The position numbers and the translations under genes were made by a program. The notes beneath the pieces were generated by a model. That model made no database searches, was not told the DNA's origin, and worked only from the letters and a program-made list of their open reading frames with translations. From assembly GCF_014205175.1 (NCBI RefSeq), contig NZ_JACHNA010000001.1:1302001-1366000 (forward strand): a DNA stretch of 64,000 nt, in the 5' to 3' direction. Positions within the stretch are counted from its first letter, which is position 1; the number at the start of each line of letters is the position of its first letter. The stretch is from Micrococcus cohnii. GTDB lineage: Bacteria; Actinomycetota; Actinomycetes; Actinomycetales; Micrococcaceae. Positions 43,920 to 53,931 of the stretch are shown piece by piece.

Positions 43920-45895
43920 GAGTCCAGGACACCGGGTGCTTGCTTCTGAATCTCGTCCACGATGTTCTCCCGCTGTTCCTCAAGTCTGGTCCTTGAGAGA
44001 TGGTGACGGTCATAGAAAGTGAAAGTGTCACCAGCCATCGCTGGGCACATACGATCAGTACACCACAGATCCGTCAGGTCAACAGGGTTGATGTGATCGA
44101 CCCCCTCGAACCTTTCCAATGGATTCTCATTAGCAACTGCTTCGTGGCGGGCAAGCGCGCAAACGTCGACATCCTGACGGTTTTTCCAGAGGCATGCATT
44201 CTGAAAATCCGGAAAACGTGGATTATCGCGAATTAGTAATACATCCACACCGGAACGCGCCACATTCTGCCACTTCTCTAAGCGATCACTTGAATTATCA
44301 ATCTTCTCGGTGGCGTCTTTACCAGCAGGCTGCGTCCTCGTTCCGACATCAAAAATGACATCCGGATTTTCCTGCGCAACAATTGACTCATAATCAGGGT
44401 CTCGGAGTCGAGTAACAACCTTGAAGCCCATTGACTGTCCGGCCAGGTCAAGAACATCAAAGTATTGAGCGCTATGTGACGCACCAACAATGACTATCAA
44501 CTTTTCAGCACTCAGGTCGCCTCCTACACACCTTGTGTCGAGACATTCCTCAATCCCCCTCGGCCGATCATAGTCAACGCTCGCCCAGGAAAGGATTCCA
44601 AGACCAGCCGGCCGGGCCTCCTCCAAAGGTGCGTCCACAACACGCGCCGGACGCGGCTGGAAGTGTCGATCCGCTATCACACTCGCCCCCTGACGTACCC
44701 CCGCAGCAACTACCGCGACCATTACGGCCACTGACACGATCGCTACCGTCATGCGACCGATCTGACGACTTGCATGACGCTTGCGACGAAGCATTGGATC
44801 TTCAACAAAAATCTTCGTCAGAACGGCAGCACATATTGCGGACCCAATCACAATACTGCCTTCCCACCAGGCAAGATGCGTCCGTCCAACGAGATGCTGA
44901 GTGAAGACCAAAAATGGCCAATGCCAAAGGTAGATACTAAAAGAGAAACCGCCAAAATATGCCAGCGGCTGCCACCCAAGGAACCGAGTGATCGATCCAC
45001 TCGAACCAACCAGCTTTGGGCCCACCAACAACACCAAGGCAGCCCCCACAGGAACTAATGCCACCACCCCTGGAAAGTCCAAACTTGATCCGAAGACTAG
45101 GCCGCCACCGAGAAGAGCAGTCAGAGCGGCGAAGCTCAACACGCTCACTGTCATCCGAGCTTCACGACTGGACAACGTTGGCAGATACGGATAGATGAAC
45201 GCCAGGGCAACCCCGAACAGAAACTCCCACGCGCGCGCGGCCGGGTGGAAGTAAGCCGCAGCCGGGTTAACTCCTGTGTAGTAGGCCGAAAAAATCAGTG
45301 ATGTCACTGCCACAGCGATAACAACCGCCACAGCCAACCAGACGAGTCTTAACCGCTTAATGATCGCACCAAGTGCAGCGATAAGTATCGGCAATAGAAT
45401 ATAAAATTGAATCTGAATGGAAAGTGCCCAAAACTGTTGATACTGACTCGGCGGCGCCTCACGATCCAAATAGCTAGCACCGCTGCGCATCAATTCAAGA
45501 TTCTCAACATGCAATGCAGACGCAAGAAATTCATTCGTCGCGAACTTCCAGAGTGGCGCGGGTACGAATACGAGTGTGAGAATCGCAGTCACCAATATAA
45601 TCAGATATGCTGCAGGGAATATCCTCACAATTAGCCCCGACCAAAATCGAAGTGGAAGAATCTTCCCTTCCTTCGTCATCTGCCGGAGGAGCGTAGTGCT
45701 CACCAAGAACCCGGAAATGACAAAGAAAACATCAACCCCACCCGAGACTCCGTTAATCCAGATGTGGTACACCATGATCATAAGTGCACTAATCGCACGG
45801 ATTCCCTGAATATCTTGTCGATAAAAACTTTCGCCGTACGGGGAAAGGCGGTCCGCGCGCGACCGCTGGCTGCGAATTGACTTATCGGTCACCAC
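43916..45895 (-). CDS. Membrane acyltransferase with C-terminal SGNH domain (OafA/OatA-like)
   Basis: 659 aa. Acyltransferase-3 domain (about 28-375, roughly ten helices) with [31 protein letters not shown] and [10 protein letters not shown]. An eleventh helix follows near 390, then an extracytoplasmic SGNH hydrolase-like domain (about 465-655) with the Ser in [15 protein letters not shown] and an Asp-x-x-His in FYDRHHLS. Such proteins O-acetylate peptidoglycan, capsule or other surface glycans. GTG start with an AAGGA ribosome site. G+C is around 47%, with rare codons such as ATA and AGG in the [11 protein letters not shown] segment, so it is probably acquired. It interrupts rimI and tsaD. 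Confidence 0.9.
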   Translation of the reverse strand: MVTDKSIRSQRSRADRLSPYGESFYRQDIQGIRAISALMIMVYHIWINGVSGGVDVFFVISGFLVSTTLLRQMTKEGKILPLRFWSGLIVRIFPAAYLIILVTAILTLVFVPAPLWKFATNEFLASALHVENLELMRSGASYLDREAPPSQYQQFWALSIQIQFYILLPILIAALGAIIKRLRLVWLAVAVVIAVAVTSLIFSAYYTGVNPAAAYFHPAARAWEFLFGVALAFIYPYLPTLSSREARMTVSVLSFAALTALLGGGLVFGSSLDFPGVVALVPVGAALVLLVGPKLVGSSGSITRFLGWQPLAYFGGFSFSIYLWHWPFLVFTQHLVGRTHLAWWEGSIVIGSAICAAVLTKIFVEDPMLRRKRHASRQIGRMTVAIVSVAVMVAVVAAGVRQGASVIADRHFQPRPARVVDAPLEEARPAGLGILSWASVDYDRPRGIEECLDTRCVGGDLSAEKLIVIVGASHSAQYFDVLDLAGQSMGFKVVTRLRDPDYESIVAQENPDVIFDVGTRTQPAGKDATEKIDNSSDRLEKWQNVARSGVDVLLIRDNPRFPDFQNACLWKNRQDVDVCALARHEAVANENPLERFEGVDHINPVDLTDLWCTDRMCPAMAGDTFTFYDRHHLSRTRLEEQRENIVDEIQKQAPGVLDS

Positions 45896-45979
45896 ATTTT
45901 CCTTATAACCACGGGGGGGAAGGGGTCGAAAATAGATCTGTCGTAGGATACAGCAGGATTCCCTTCAATCCCTAGAGAT

Positions 45980-46540
45980 TTAGGATAGCCCCCGCCGCAT
46001 GACCCACGCATCCTCACCACCGGGGTAGTATCCCCGCCTGAGGTGCACGCGTTCGAACCCGTGCCGGGTGTAGAGCCGCTGAGCGGGCGCGTTCGAGGCA
46101 CGCACCTCGAGCATGAGCGCCTCAGCACCACGAACGACCGCTTCCTGCAGCATCCACCGCAGCTGCAGCGCGCCGAGGCCCCTCCCCTGGGACGTCGGCG
46201 CCGTGCCGATCGTCTGCACATCGGCGATCTCACCGACGACCATGATGCCGCCATAGCCGACGATCGCCCCCGGCCGCAGACCGTCGGCGGTCGCCGATTC
46301 GTCGCGGACGACGACGCGGTAGTCGCGGGTGCTCGGGCGTCCGTGCGCGTCCCGGGCCCCGTGCGGGCCGGCCTGCGCCAGCTCCTCATGGTAGAAGTGC
46401 GCCGGCCAGGCGTCCTGCGGGAACAGTTGCGCCTCGAGCTCGAGGACCTCCGGAACATCCCACGGGGTCATGGGGCGAATCAGGATGCCGGTCGGTCCGA
46501 CGTCGTCGTGCTCCTCACCGGCGCCGGGACGCTCCGTCAC
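45980..46540 (-). CDS. rimI: Ribosomal-protein-alanine N-acetyltransferase RimI-like
   Basis: 186 aa GNAT enzyme. The GTG at 46540 overlaps the tsaB stop (GTGA); the frame runs on upstream inside tsaB but this start is the coupled one. Seen: ILIRPMTPWDVPEVLELEAQLF, the acetyl-CoA loop TSQGRGLGALQLRWML and EVRASNAPAQRLYTRHGFE, all typical of RimI encoded in tsa operons. It likely acetylates the N-terminal Ala of ribosomal protein S18 or other proteins. Confidence 0.9.
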   Translation of the reverse strand: MTERPGAGEEHDDVGPTGILIRPMTPWDVPEVLELEAQLFPQDAWPAHFYHEELAQAGPHGARDAHGRPSTRDYRVVVRDESATADGLRPGAIVGYGGIMVVGEIADVQTIGTAPTSQGRGLGALQLRWMLQEAVVRGAEALMLEVRASNAPAQRLYTRHGFERVHLRRGYYPGGEDAWVMRRGLS

Positions 46541-47211
46541 CGGCCGCCCGCTCTCTTCCGCGGGCCCGGCACCTTCGCGTCGGACTCGCGCAGGTACAGC
46601 GGCTCCACGGGGCGCAGGCCACGTCCGCGGCGCAGCGCCAGCTCCGCGACTGCGCCCAGGCTCGCCGCATCTGGAGTGGCGTCCTGCCACCCGGTCACGG
46701 CGTGCAGCGCCTGCGGATACAGGCCCGCCCCGGCCCCGTAGGCGGGCAGCGGGGTGACATCGTCGGGGGGCGTGACGAACGGCCCGTGAAGGGGCGTCGG
46801 CTGGCCGCCGACCTGGGCGTAGTGACTCCAGTAGACCTCGCGTCGCCGCGCGTCGATGGCCACGACGAACTCCTCCTCGGCCGCCTCGAAGGCGTGGCGC
46901 GCGGCGCGGTGCGCCAGAGCGTCGAGGCTGCAGACACCGTGCACCGGCACGTCCCACGCGAAGCCGAGGGCGGCCGCGGTGGCGAGTCCGACGCGCAGAC
47001 CGGTGAACGGGCCGGGGCCGACGCCCACCGCGATGCCGTCCAGGTCCTCCCCGCGCAGCTCGGCCTCGGCCACCACGCTCCGCACGGCAGGCGCGAGGAC
47101 CTCCGCGTGGGCGGTCGTCGACTCCGTCGTCCATTCCGCGCGGGTCTCACCGTCCACGACGAGGGCGACGGAGGCGGTGGCGGAGGTGTCGAGGGCGAGC
47201 AGCACAGACAT
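46537..47211 (-). CDS. tsaB: tRNA threonylcarbamoyladenosine biosynthesis protein TsaB
   Basis: 224 aa non-catalytic paralogue of TsaD; it dimerises with TsaD in the t6A complex. N-terminal LLALDTSATASVALVVD, the helix after GVGPGPFTGLRVGLATA and the C-terminal VEPLYLRESDAKVP are diagnostic. It lies 21 nt after the alr-tsaE fusion gene and overlaps rimI by four bases. Confidence 0.94.
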   Translation of the reverse strand: MSVLLALDTSATASVALVVDGETRAEWTTESTTAHAEVLAPAVRSVVAEAELRGEDLDGIAVGVGPGPFTGLRVGLATAAALGFAWDVPVHGVCSLDALAHRAARHAFEAAEEEFVVAIDARRREVYWSHYAQVGGQPTPLHGPFVTPPDDVTPLPAYGAGAGLYPQALHAVTGWQDATPDAASLGAVAELALRRGRGLRPVEPLYLRESDAKVPGPRKRAGGR

Positions 47212-47232
47212 GCCGGTCAGTCTAATGAGGCC

Positions 47233-49080
47233 TCAGGAGCCCCGGCGCTCGACCACGAGGTCGTCGAGCGGTTCCTGCGCCCACCGGGGCCCGTAGGCGC
47301 GCAGCACCGCGGTGCGCGTCTCATCGGTGGTGGCACCGTCCTCGTCCGAGAAGTCGAAGACCAGTCCGTCCCCGCCGTGCGGGCCCTCGTCCTGGTCTCC
47401 CTTCCCTCCGCTGGACCGGGTCAGGTGCAGATCCAGCCACGACGCCCGGGGGTCCTCGGGATGCCCAGCCAGTCGCTCTGCCATGCCGTGTCCCCACTCG
47501 ACCACCGTGACGGACCCGGCGACCGTGTCCTCCAGTCCCGTGTCCAGCAACTCCTCAGCCGAGCCGAGACGGTAGGCGTCCACGTGCACCAGATCCGGCC
47601 CTCCCTCCAGCGACGGGTGAATGCGCGAGAGGACGAACGTGGGCGAGATGATCCCTTCGCGCACGCCCAGCCCCCGGCCCAGTCCCTGCGTGAAGGTCGT
47701 CTTGCCGGCACCCAGGTCGCCGGTCAGCACGAGCACGTCCCCGGCGCGCAGCAGGCCGGCGAGCCGGCCGGCGAACGCCTGGGTCTGCTCGACGCCGTCG
47801 AGCTGGAACCGCACTTCACGCACCGGCGACGCTGCCGAGCCGTGCCCGTCGACCGCGTCGTTCCCGCCGCCGGCCTCCGTATCGACGTGCACGCGCGGCA
47901 CCCGCGCGCCGATGCGGGTCACCAGCTCGTAATTGATGGTGCCGGCCGCGGCGGCCCACGCGTCGGCCGTGATCCCGGACTCGGGGCCGAACAGCTCGAC
48001 GGGCGCGCCGGGTGCCTCGGAGGCATCAGGCCCGAGGTCGACGACGAACTGGTCCATCGCGATGCGGCCGGCCACCGTGCAGGACCGACCGGCCACGTGC
48101 AGCGGCGCGTCGTCCGCGAGGCGCGGCACCCCGTCCGCGTAGCCCACCGGGACCAGCCCGAGGACGGTGGCCGCCTGGGTGCGGTGCCGAAACCCGTAGG
48201 AGACGCCCTGCCCGGCCGGGACGCGCTTGACGTTCGCGAGGGACGTGCGCAGGGACATCACGGGCCGCAGGCCAAACCGGGCGGCCGGAACGCCCTCGAA
48301 GGGGCTCAACCCGTAGAGGCCGAGGCCCACCCGCACCATGTCCAGGTGCGTGTCCGGTCGGGACAGCGTCGCCGGGGTGTTCGCCAGGTGACGGATCAGG
48401 CCGTGGCCCAGCGCTCGTTCCGCGTCGTCGACCCCGCGGAGGAACTCCTCCCGTTGTGCCTCGGTCTCGGCGGCGCGCTCGGGGTCATCGGCGACCCCGA
48501 GGTGTGAGAACACGCCGTCGACCTCGACGAGCCCTGCCTGCTCAAGCTCAGCGGCACGGGCACAGAACGCCGGTCGGTCCGCCGGCATGCAGCCGTGACG
48601 GCCGAGTCCGGTGTCCAGCTTGAGGTGCACGCGAGCGCGGGCCTGCCCGTCGCCGGCGTCACGGAGCGCGCGGACGGCCCCGGCCACGGCGTCCAGGTCC
48701 CACCCGGAGACGCCGAGCGTCACGTCGGCGGCGATGGCCTCGGCGAAGGGCGTGTCGGGCGTGTGCAGCCAGGCCAGGATCGGGGCCGTGAGGCCGGCCT
48801 GCCTCAGCTCGAGGGCCTCGCGCACGTGCGCAACGCCGAGCCGGTCGGCCCCGGCGGCCAGAGCGGCGCGCGCGACCGGCTCGGCGCCGTGCCCGTAGGC
48901 GTCGGCCTTGACGACGGCCATGAGTCGGGGACGCGGGGTCTGTGCGTCCGGCTCGGACGGCTGGAGACGGTCGAGCAGCGACCGGACGTTGTGGCGGACG
49001 GCCGCGAGGTCGATCACGGCGGCCCGCTCGAAGGGAAGCTCGTTCACACGGGTCATCCTCTCACTGTGGCGGCCCGTCAT
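47233..49080 (-). CDS. alr-tsaE: Fused alanine racemase - TsaE ATPase
   Basis: 615 aa. Residues about 10-400 are a complete alanine racemase: PLP Lys in AVVKADAYGHGA, LKLDTGLGRHG, the catalytic Tyr in GVSYGFRHRT and INYELVTRIGARVPR. A Gly/Asp/Ala linker (about 405-420) leads to TsaE (about 425-570) with Walker A TGDLGAGKTTFTQGL, IISPTFVLSR and VVEWGHGMAE. TsaE is the ATPase that resets the TsaB-TsaD complex. A further 45-residue acidic tail follows. The fusion thus joins D-Ala supply for the cell wall to tRNA modification. The start is uncertain: ATG 49080 or ATG 49056. Confidence 0.94.
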   Translation of the reverse strand: MTGRHSERMTRVNELPFERAAVIDLAAVRHNVRSLLDRLQPSEPDAQTPRPRLMAVVKADAYGHGAEPVARAALAAGADRLGVAHVREALELRQAGLTAPILAWLHTPDTPFAEAIAADVTLGVSGWDLDAVAGAVRALRDAGDGQARARVHLKLDTGLGRHGCMPADRPAFCARAAELEQAGLVEVDGVFSHLGVADDPERAAETEAQREEFLRGVDDAERALGHGLIRHLANTPATLSRPDTHLDMVRVGLGLYGLSPFEGVPAARFGLRPVMSLRTSLANVKRVPAGQGVSYGFRHRTQAATVLGLVPVGYADGVPRLADDAPLHVAGRSCTVAGRIAMDQFVVDLGPDASEAPGAPVELFGPESGITADAWAAAAGTINYELVTRIGARVPRVHVDTEAGGGNDAVDGHGSAASPVREVRFQLDGVEQTQAFAGRLAGLLRAGDVLVLTGDLGAGKTTFTQGLGRGLGVREGIISPTFVLSRIHPSLEGGPDLVHVDAYRLGSAEELLDTGLEDTVAGSVTVVEWGHGMAERLAGHPEDPRASWLDLHLTRSSGGKGDQDEGPHGGDGLVFDFSDEDGATTDETRTAVLRAYGPRWAQEPLDDLVVERRGS

Positions 49081-49113
49081 CCTCGAGCAGGCAGGTCCCG
49101 TCGAGCCGGTCGG

Positions 49114-49476
49114 TCATGCCCGCCGCTCCCCGATCGCATAGGCGAGCGCCATCGGCCCGTCGTGGCTGAGCGAGAGGTGCCAGTGGGTGATGCCCAGGGC
49201 GTCGGCGCGGGCGGCGACCGTGCCGGTCAACTGCGGTACCGGTACGGCGTCGCCGTGCTCGGGCCGCGGGATGACGCAGTCGTGCCAGTGCATCCCGGAC
49301 GGGGCCGCGAGCGCCTTCGCGACGGCCTCCTTGGCGGCGAACCGGGCAGCGAGCGAGCGCAGCGGCAGGCCACGCTCGACCGGGGCGAACAGCCGGTCGC
49401 GCAGCCGGGGCGTCCGGTCCAGCTGTGCGGCGAACCGCTCCACGTCGACGACGTCGACGCCGATCCCGACGATCAC
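49114..49476 (-). CDS. acpS: Holo-[acyl-carrier-protein] synthase
   Basis: 120 aa, transfers 4'-phosphopantetheine from CoA to acyl carrier protein. GTG start overlapping the stop of the GT4 gene (GTGA). Mg-binding Asp in [14 protein letters not shown], the [12 protein letters not shown] helix with the second acidic ligand and [15 protein letters not shown] near the end. Commonly found next to alr in actinobacteria, as here. Confidence 0.94.
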   Translation of the reverse strand: MIVGIGVDVVDVERFAAQLDRTPRLRDRLFAPVERGLPLRSLAARFAAKEAVAKALAAPSGMHWHDCVIPRPEHGDAVPVPQLTGTVAARADALGITHWHLSLSHDGPMALAYAIGERRA

Positions 49477-50687
49477 GCTCCGACCGGTCGGGAGGACGGC
49501 TGCGGTTCGGCCACGGGTCCGGGGCCGGACGTCTGACCGCCGAGCGCACCACGTTCGCGCAGCACGGTGAGCACGTGGGGCCGATGCAAGGTCTCCGCAC
49601 GCCAGGCGTTGAACGCCTCGGCGGCTCGCCGCCGCGAGGCGAGACGGTGCTCCCCGGACCCGGAGAGGACGCGCAGTGCCTCCCCGAGGCCGTCGACCGA
49701 ACGGTCGATGATCACACCCGCGCTGTGCTCGCGCAGGAGCTCCGTCCACGGGGTGACGTCGGGGACGACGACAGGCACCGACGCGGAGAGGGCCTCGGCG
49801 ATGACATGACCGAAGTTCTCGCTCCGCGTGGGCATCAGCAGGGCGTCGTACTCGGTCAGCCGGTCCCGGACCTCGTCGGACGCCAGCATGCCGTGCAGAC
49901 GCACGCGGCCCCCGCTCTCGGAGGCCACCTGTTCCAGCCGGCAGACGTACTCGGCGTCCTCTTCAGGCCCGTAGACGTCCAGGCTCACCCCCTCGCCCAC
50001 GGCGGCGACGGCCTGAGCCGCCAACAACGCCCCCTTGTGTTCGAGCAGACGCCCGACGAAAACGGCGCGCAGCCCGGTGCCACCGGCTGCCGCGACGGGC
50101 TCGGACGCCCGCTCCGGAAGCAGGCTGTCGTTCTCGTGCACGACGATCCGCGCATCACCGCCGATGTAGGCGCGGATGTCCGCGGCCTCGCGCTCGCTGC
50201 TGGCATGCCACGTGACGTCCGCATACATGCCCGTCAGCCGATTGACCGCCCGCAATACCTTCTTGCGCGCCCCGTGATGGTCAAGGGCCTCGCGGGCGAA
50301 TTCTCCCCGCGGGGCGACGACAGCCTTGACCCGTCCGAAGACGCCGACTCGCCGCAACGCCATGACCGCCTGGCTGTAGAAAAGACTCCAGTAGGAGTTC
50401 AGGTAGAGGGCGTCAGGGCGGTACTCGCGCAGCCCACGCAACAGCGCGGCCACCCCGGCCGGGCGATGCACCTGGGCGTACAGGACGGGCACGCCGTGGT
50501 AGTCGGTCGGCGTGTTCACGACGTCGACCATGTCCTCGGCGGCGCCGTGGTCCCGGCTCTTCGTGAACACCTGCAGGTCAACGGTCGCCGGGGCCGAAGC
50601 GACCATGGCCGCGAGCGTGCGGATAGGCCCCCCGCCGCGGACTCCGGGCGGGAACAGCGGACTGATGACGGCGATGCGCTCGGACAT
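49473..50687 (-). CDS. GT4-family glycosyltransferase
   Basis: 404 aa GT-B glycosyltransferase. N-terminal acceptor domain starting [20 protein letters not shown], then the donor domain with [16 protein letters not shown] and [19 protein letters not shown], the E-x7-E region (Glu in [10 protein letters not shown]). It is predicted to add a hexose to a surface glycan or lipid. It is the first gene of the acpS-tsa operon, preceded by a TAGGCT box 7 nt before its ATG, although its function seems unrelated to the genes after it. No ribosome site, so probably leaderless. Confidence 0.88.
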   Translation of the reverse strand: MSERIAVISPLFPPGVRGGGPIRTLAAMVASAPATVDLQVFTKSRDHGAAEDMVDVVNTPTDYHGVPVLYAQVHRPAGVAALLRGLREYRPDALYLNSYWSLFYSQAVMALRRVGVFGRVKAVVAPRGEFAREALDHHGARKKVLRAVNRLTGMYADVTWHASSEREAADIRAYIGGDARIVVHENDSLLPERASEPVAAAGGTGLRAVFVGRLLEHKGALLAAQAVAAVGEGVSLDVYGPEEDAEYVCRLEQVASESGGRVRLHGMLASDEVRDRLTEYDALLMPTRSENFGHVIAEALSASVPVVVPDVTPWTELLREHSAGVIIDRSVDGLGEALRVLSGSGEHRLASRRRAAEAFNAWRAETLHRPHVLTVLRERGALGGQTSGPGPVAEPQPSSRPVGA

Positions 50688-50694
50688 GGAGGCC

Positions 50695-50700
50695 AGCCTA
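50695..50700 (-). promoter_or_regulatory. -10 box, leaderless start of the GT4-acpS-tsa operon
   Basis: TAGGCT is 7 nt before the ATG at 50687. Its first three bases are the stop codon (TAG) of the preceding DUF218-like gene. Confidence 0.5.
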
Positions 50701-51498
50701 CCCACGAGCGCCCGCGAAGATCGCGCGATGAACCATTCGCTGTACACCGTCAAGCCACGAACCCGTCTCCGGATCAGACGGCGTTCCGCGCTCGGGCATC
50801 AGCAGATCAGCGATCAGCTTGGGATAAGCGGCCACCGCGTACACCGTGTCGTACAGCTCGGCCCGCACGGTCTGGTCTGTCGCGTACATGAACCAGGCCC
50901 GCGGCCCGTCCCAGTGCTGACGCGTCAGCAGCTGTGCACGCACCATGTGCTGCCGAAAGGTCAGAACCCCGAGAGACTCGACTCCGTGCCGGCGGGCTAC
51001 GTGCGTGCCCGCCTGCACCTCTCCAAGGGTCGTCGCCGGTACCGGCTCAAAACACACGACGGCCACATCCGATGGCGGACGTCCACAGAGATCCGTATAC
51101 GGGCCGTCAGGAAGCTCTGTCCCCTCCTCCTCCGCACGTGCAGCTGATTCCGCGAAGGTGGACGAGTCCGAGACGATCAGCATGTCCGCGCGACCAGCAC
51201 GGGCGAGCTCGACCGCCTCCTTGCGCGCCCCTGGTTTCGTCGCGAGCACCAGCAGGGCATCGACCCGCGCGTCGTCATCGCTCACGACGGGCAGCAGCGT
51301 CGCCAGCACCGCGCCGAGGACGAGTCCGCAGCACACACTTGCGACCCGCAGTCCCCACCGCGCCCTCGGTCGACGTTCCAGGGCCCCCACCCGGCGCGGG
51401 GTCGCGCTGCGTGCATGGCGCGCTTGCCCGCCCGGCTTCCAGCCGGGCACCGGATCGGCGACGCGCGGCGTGACCGGGCTGCGCCCTGGCCGTTTCAA
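50698..51498 (-). CDS. Membrane-anchored DUF218/YdcF-like protein
   Basis: 266 aa with a basic cytoplasmic N-terminus (about 1-50), one helix (RVASVCCGLVLGAVLATLLPVV) and an extracytoplasmic domain. The domain begins DALLVLATKPGARKEAVELARAGRADMLIVSD and ends YAVAAYPKLIADLL, which fits the DUF218/SanA/ElyC group linked elsewhere to envelope integrity. The frame starts at a TTG 4 nt after the glgX stop; a later GTG may be the true start. Function unknown. Confidence 0.6.
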   Translation of the reverse strand: MKRPGRSPVTPRVADPVPGWKPGGQARHARSATPRRVGALERRPRARWGLRVASVCCGLVLGAVLATLLPVVSDDDARVDALLVLATKPGARKEAVELARAGRADMLIVSDSSTFAESAARAEEEGTELPDGPYTDLCGRPPSDVAVVCFEPVPATTLGEVQAGTHVARRHGVESLGVLTFRQHMVRAQLLTRQHWDGPRAWFMYATDQTVRAELYDTVYAVAAYPKLIADLLMPERGTPSDPETGSWLDGVQRMVHRAIFAGARG

Positions 51499-51502
51499 GC
51501 GC

Positions 51503-53635
51503 TCACACCTGCCTCAGAATCACGGTCGAGCGGGGCGGCAGGTCCAGCACCTGGCCGGCCTCCACGACGGGCCGCTCCCCCGCGTGCGGGGCCTGTGTGG
51601 CGGCCAGGTCGGCCGAGGTGTCGACGACGATCTCCCAGCGGCCGGGGAAGAACGGTCCGGGCAGCGTGTAGGGCACGGACTCCCACCAGGCGTTCATGAG
51701 CACGTAGAAATCCCGGTCGGCGCCCTCCGGGTCCGCCGCGGCCTCGGGCTGTGCGTTCCCGTTGAGGTAGAACGCGATCGAGCGGGCCTCGGCGCCCCAG
51801 TCCTCCTCGGTCTTGGCGGTCGCATCGGGTTCGAGCCAGACGATGTCCGGCAGCGGCGCCTCGACGTCGCGTGCGGCGGGGCGGCCATCGAAGTGCCTGC
51901 GGCGGCGGAACACGGTGTGCTCACGGCGCAGCCGGATGAGCCGGGCGGTGAAGTCCAGCAGGTCCTCGTCGAGGTTCGCCCAGTCGATCCAGGCCAGCTC
52001 GTTGTCCTGGCAGTAGGTGTTGTTGTTGCCCTGCTGCGTGCGCCCGAGCTCGTCTCCGTGGCTGATCATCGGCACACCCTGGGACACCATGAGCGTGGCG
52101 AGGAAGTTGCGCTGCTGCCGTCCGCGCAGCGCACGGATCGCCGGATCGTCGGTCGGTCCTTCGGCCCCGCAGTTCCACGAGCGGTTGTGGGAGTCGCCGT
52201 CGCGACCGTCCTCACCGTTGGCCTCGTTGTGCTTCTCGTTGTAGGAGACCAGATCGGCGAGGGTGAACCCGTCGTGGGCGGTGACGAAGTTGACCGAGGC
52301 GCCGGGGGTGCGCCCGTCGCCCTCGTACAGGTCCGCCGACCCGGTGATGCGGGTGGCGAACTCGCCGAGGGTCCCGGGTTCTCCGCGCCAGAAGTCGCGC
52401 ACCGTGTCCCGGTACATGCCGTTCCACTCGGACCACAGGCCCGGAAAGTTGCCCACCTGATAGCCGCCCCAGCCGACGTCCCACGGTTCGGCGATCAGTT
52501 TCACGGTGCGCATCACGGGATCCTGGCGGACGACGTCGAAGAAGCTCGAGAGCATGTCCGGGCCCTGCTCTCCCTCGACGCGGGTGAGCGTGGTGGCCAG
52601 GTCGAAGCGGAACCCGTCGACGTGCATCTCGGTCACCCAATACCGCAGGGAGTCCATCACCAGCTGCAGCGACTTCGGGCTGGACAGGTTCACCGAGTTC
52701 CCCGTGCCCGTGTAGTCCATGTAGTGCCGCTCGTCGTCCTCCATGAGGTGGTAGTAGCCGGCGTTATCCAGGCCGCGCAGCGAGAGCATGGGGCCGAGGT
52801 GGTTGCCCTCCGCGGTGTGGTTGTAGACGACGTCGAGGATCACCTCGAGCCCGGCGGCGTGCAGGTCCTTCACCATCTGCTTGAACTCGCGGACCTGTCC
52901 GCCGATCTCGCCGTCCGATGCATACGCGGCGTGCGGGGCCAGGTAGCCGAGGGTGTTGTAGCCCCAGTAGTTGTGCAGGCCCTTGTCCTGCAGCGTCGCG
53001 TCGTCGACGAACTGGTGGACGGGCATGAGCTCGACCGCGGTGACGCCCAGTCGAGTGAGGTGCTCGACGACCGCGGGGTGCGCCAGCCCGGCGTACGTGC
53101 CCCGCAGGTGCTCGGGCACCTCCGGGTGCGTGGCGGTCATGCCCTTGACGTGGGTCTCGTAGACGATCGTGTCCGTGAGCTCGGTGGCCGGCGGCGCGTC
53201 CTCGCCCCAGTCGAACTCGTCCGACTGGACCACGGAGAGCATGGTCAGGCCGAGGTTGTCCGTCTCGTCCCGGACGTTCTCGTCCTCGAACGAGTAGGCA
53301 TGATGGGCCTGCCCCCACTGATGGGTGCCCGTGAACGCCTTCGCGTAGGGGTCCGCGAGCAGTTTGTGCGGGTTGAACCACAGCCCGCTCTGCGGCGCCC
53401 ACGGCCCGTCGACGCGGAACCCGTAGCGCTGCCCGGCGCCCACCCCGGCGACATGGACGTGCCAGGTCGAACCGTGACGCTCGGTCAGTTCGATCCGTTC
53501 CTCGCCTCCGTGCTCGTCGATGAGGCACAGGTACACGGCCTCGGCTTCCCGGCCGGTGCTCACGGCGAAGTTGGTGCCGTGCTCGTCGACGGTGGCGCCG
53601 AGCGGGTACGGCATGCCGGTGTCCAGGGTGCGCAT
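51503..53635 (-). CDS. glgX: Glycogen debranching enzyme GlgX
   Basis: 710 aa GH13 isoamylase-type enzyme that cuts alpha-1,6 branches of phosphorylase-limited glycogen. An N-terminal CBM48-like domain (MPYPLGATVDEHGTNFAVST) precedes the TIM barrel. The nucleophile Asp is in VDGFRFDLATTL, the acid/base Glu in IAEPWDVGWGG and the third carboxylate in VTAHDGFTLADLVSYN. DERHYMDYTGTGNSVN is the GlgX-type loop. The ATG at 53635 has a GGAG site. Confidence 0.95.
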   Translation of the reverse strand: MRTLDTGMPYPLGATVDEHGTNFAVSTGREAEAVYLCLIDEHGGEERIELTERHGSTWHVHVAGVGAGQRYGFRVDGPWAPQSGLWFNPHKLLADPYAKAFTGTHQWGQAHHAYSFEDENVRDETDNLGLTMLSVVQSDEFDWGEDAPPATELTDTIVYETHVKGMTATHPEVPEHLRGTYAGLAHPAVVEHLTRLGVTAVELMPVHQFVDDATLQDKGLHNYWGYNTLGYLAPHAAYASDGEIGGQVREFKQMVKDLHAAGLEVILDVVYNHTAEGNHLGPMLSLRGLDNAGYYHLMEDDERHYMDYTGTGNSVNLSSPKSLQLVMDSLRYWVTEMHVDGFRFDLATTLTRVEGEQGPDMLSSFFDVVRQDPVMRTVKLIAEPWDVGWGGYQVGNFPGLWSEWNGMYRDTVRDFWRGEPGTLGEFATRITGSADLYEGDGRTPGASVNFVTAHDGFTLADLVSYNEKHNEANGEDGRDGDSHNRSWNCGAEGPTDDPAIRALRGRQQRNFLATLMVSQGVPMISHGDELGRTQQGNNNTYCQDNELAWIDWANLDEDLLDFTARLIRLRREHTVFRRRRHFDGRPAARDVEAPLPDIVWLEPDATAKTEEDWGAEARSIAFYLNGNAQPEAAADPEGADRDFYVLMNAWWESVPYTLPGPFFPGRWEIVVDTSADLAATQAPHAGERPVVEAGQVLDLPPRSTVILRQV

Positions 53636-53931
53636 GTGTCTCCGGGTTCTCGAGGGGCGGGCCGCCGGGGCCGCTCGCGGGGCGGTCTCGCGGAGGCCGG
53701 ATACCCGACCATCGTAGTGAGGGCAGCTGGATGCACGCGGCGCGTCGCCGGAACGGCGGCTCGAGATGCCCGGGCGCCGCGCCGGGGCGTGCCGACGATG
53801 CGGAGCCAGTGCGCCGCCCGGGGTTCGTCAGCAGGCCAACTCCAGGACACCTTGGACCCTTAGCGTCCCGAGTGTCCGACGCGCCGGCCTGACCGGCGCC
53901 TGCGTCCAGGAAGGGTGAGTGATCCTCGCAC
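53636..53931. other. Divergent intergenic region between glgX and ugd
   Basis: 296 bp with no convincing gene. It contains a perfect 7-bp hairpin (GCGCCGG/CCGGCGC, 53881-53899) in the likely ugd leader, a GAAGG ribosome site before ugd, and a minus-strand TACGAT (53711-53716) that might be a glgX -10 box. No known operator was recognised. Confidence 0.4.

Noticed and set aside
45913-45919. Run of seven G (plus strand) upstream of the acyltransferase gene as a phase-variation tract
   Set aside because: It lies outside the coding sequence and outside the ribosome site, and seven G is not exceptional in this genome.
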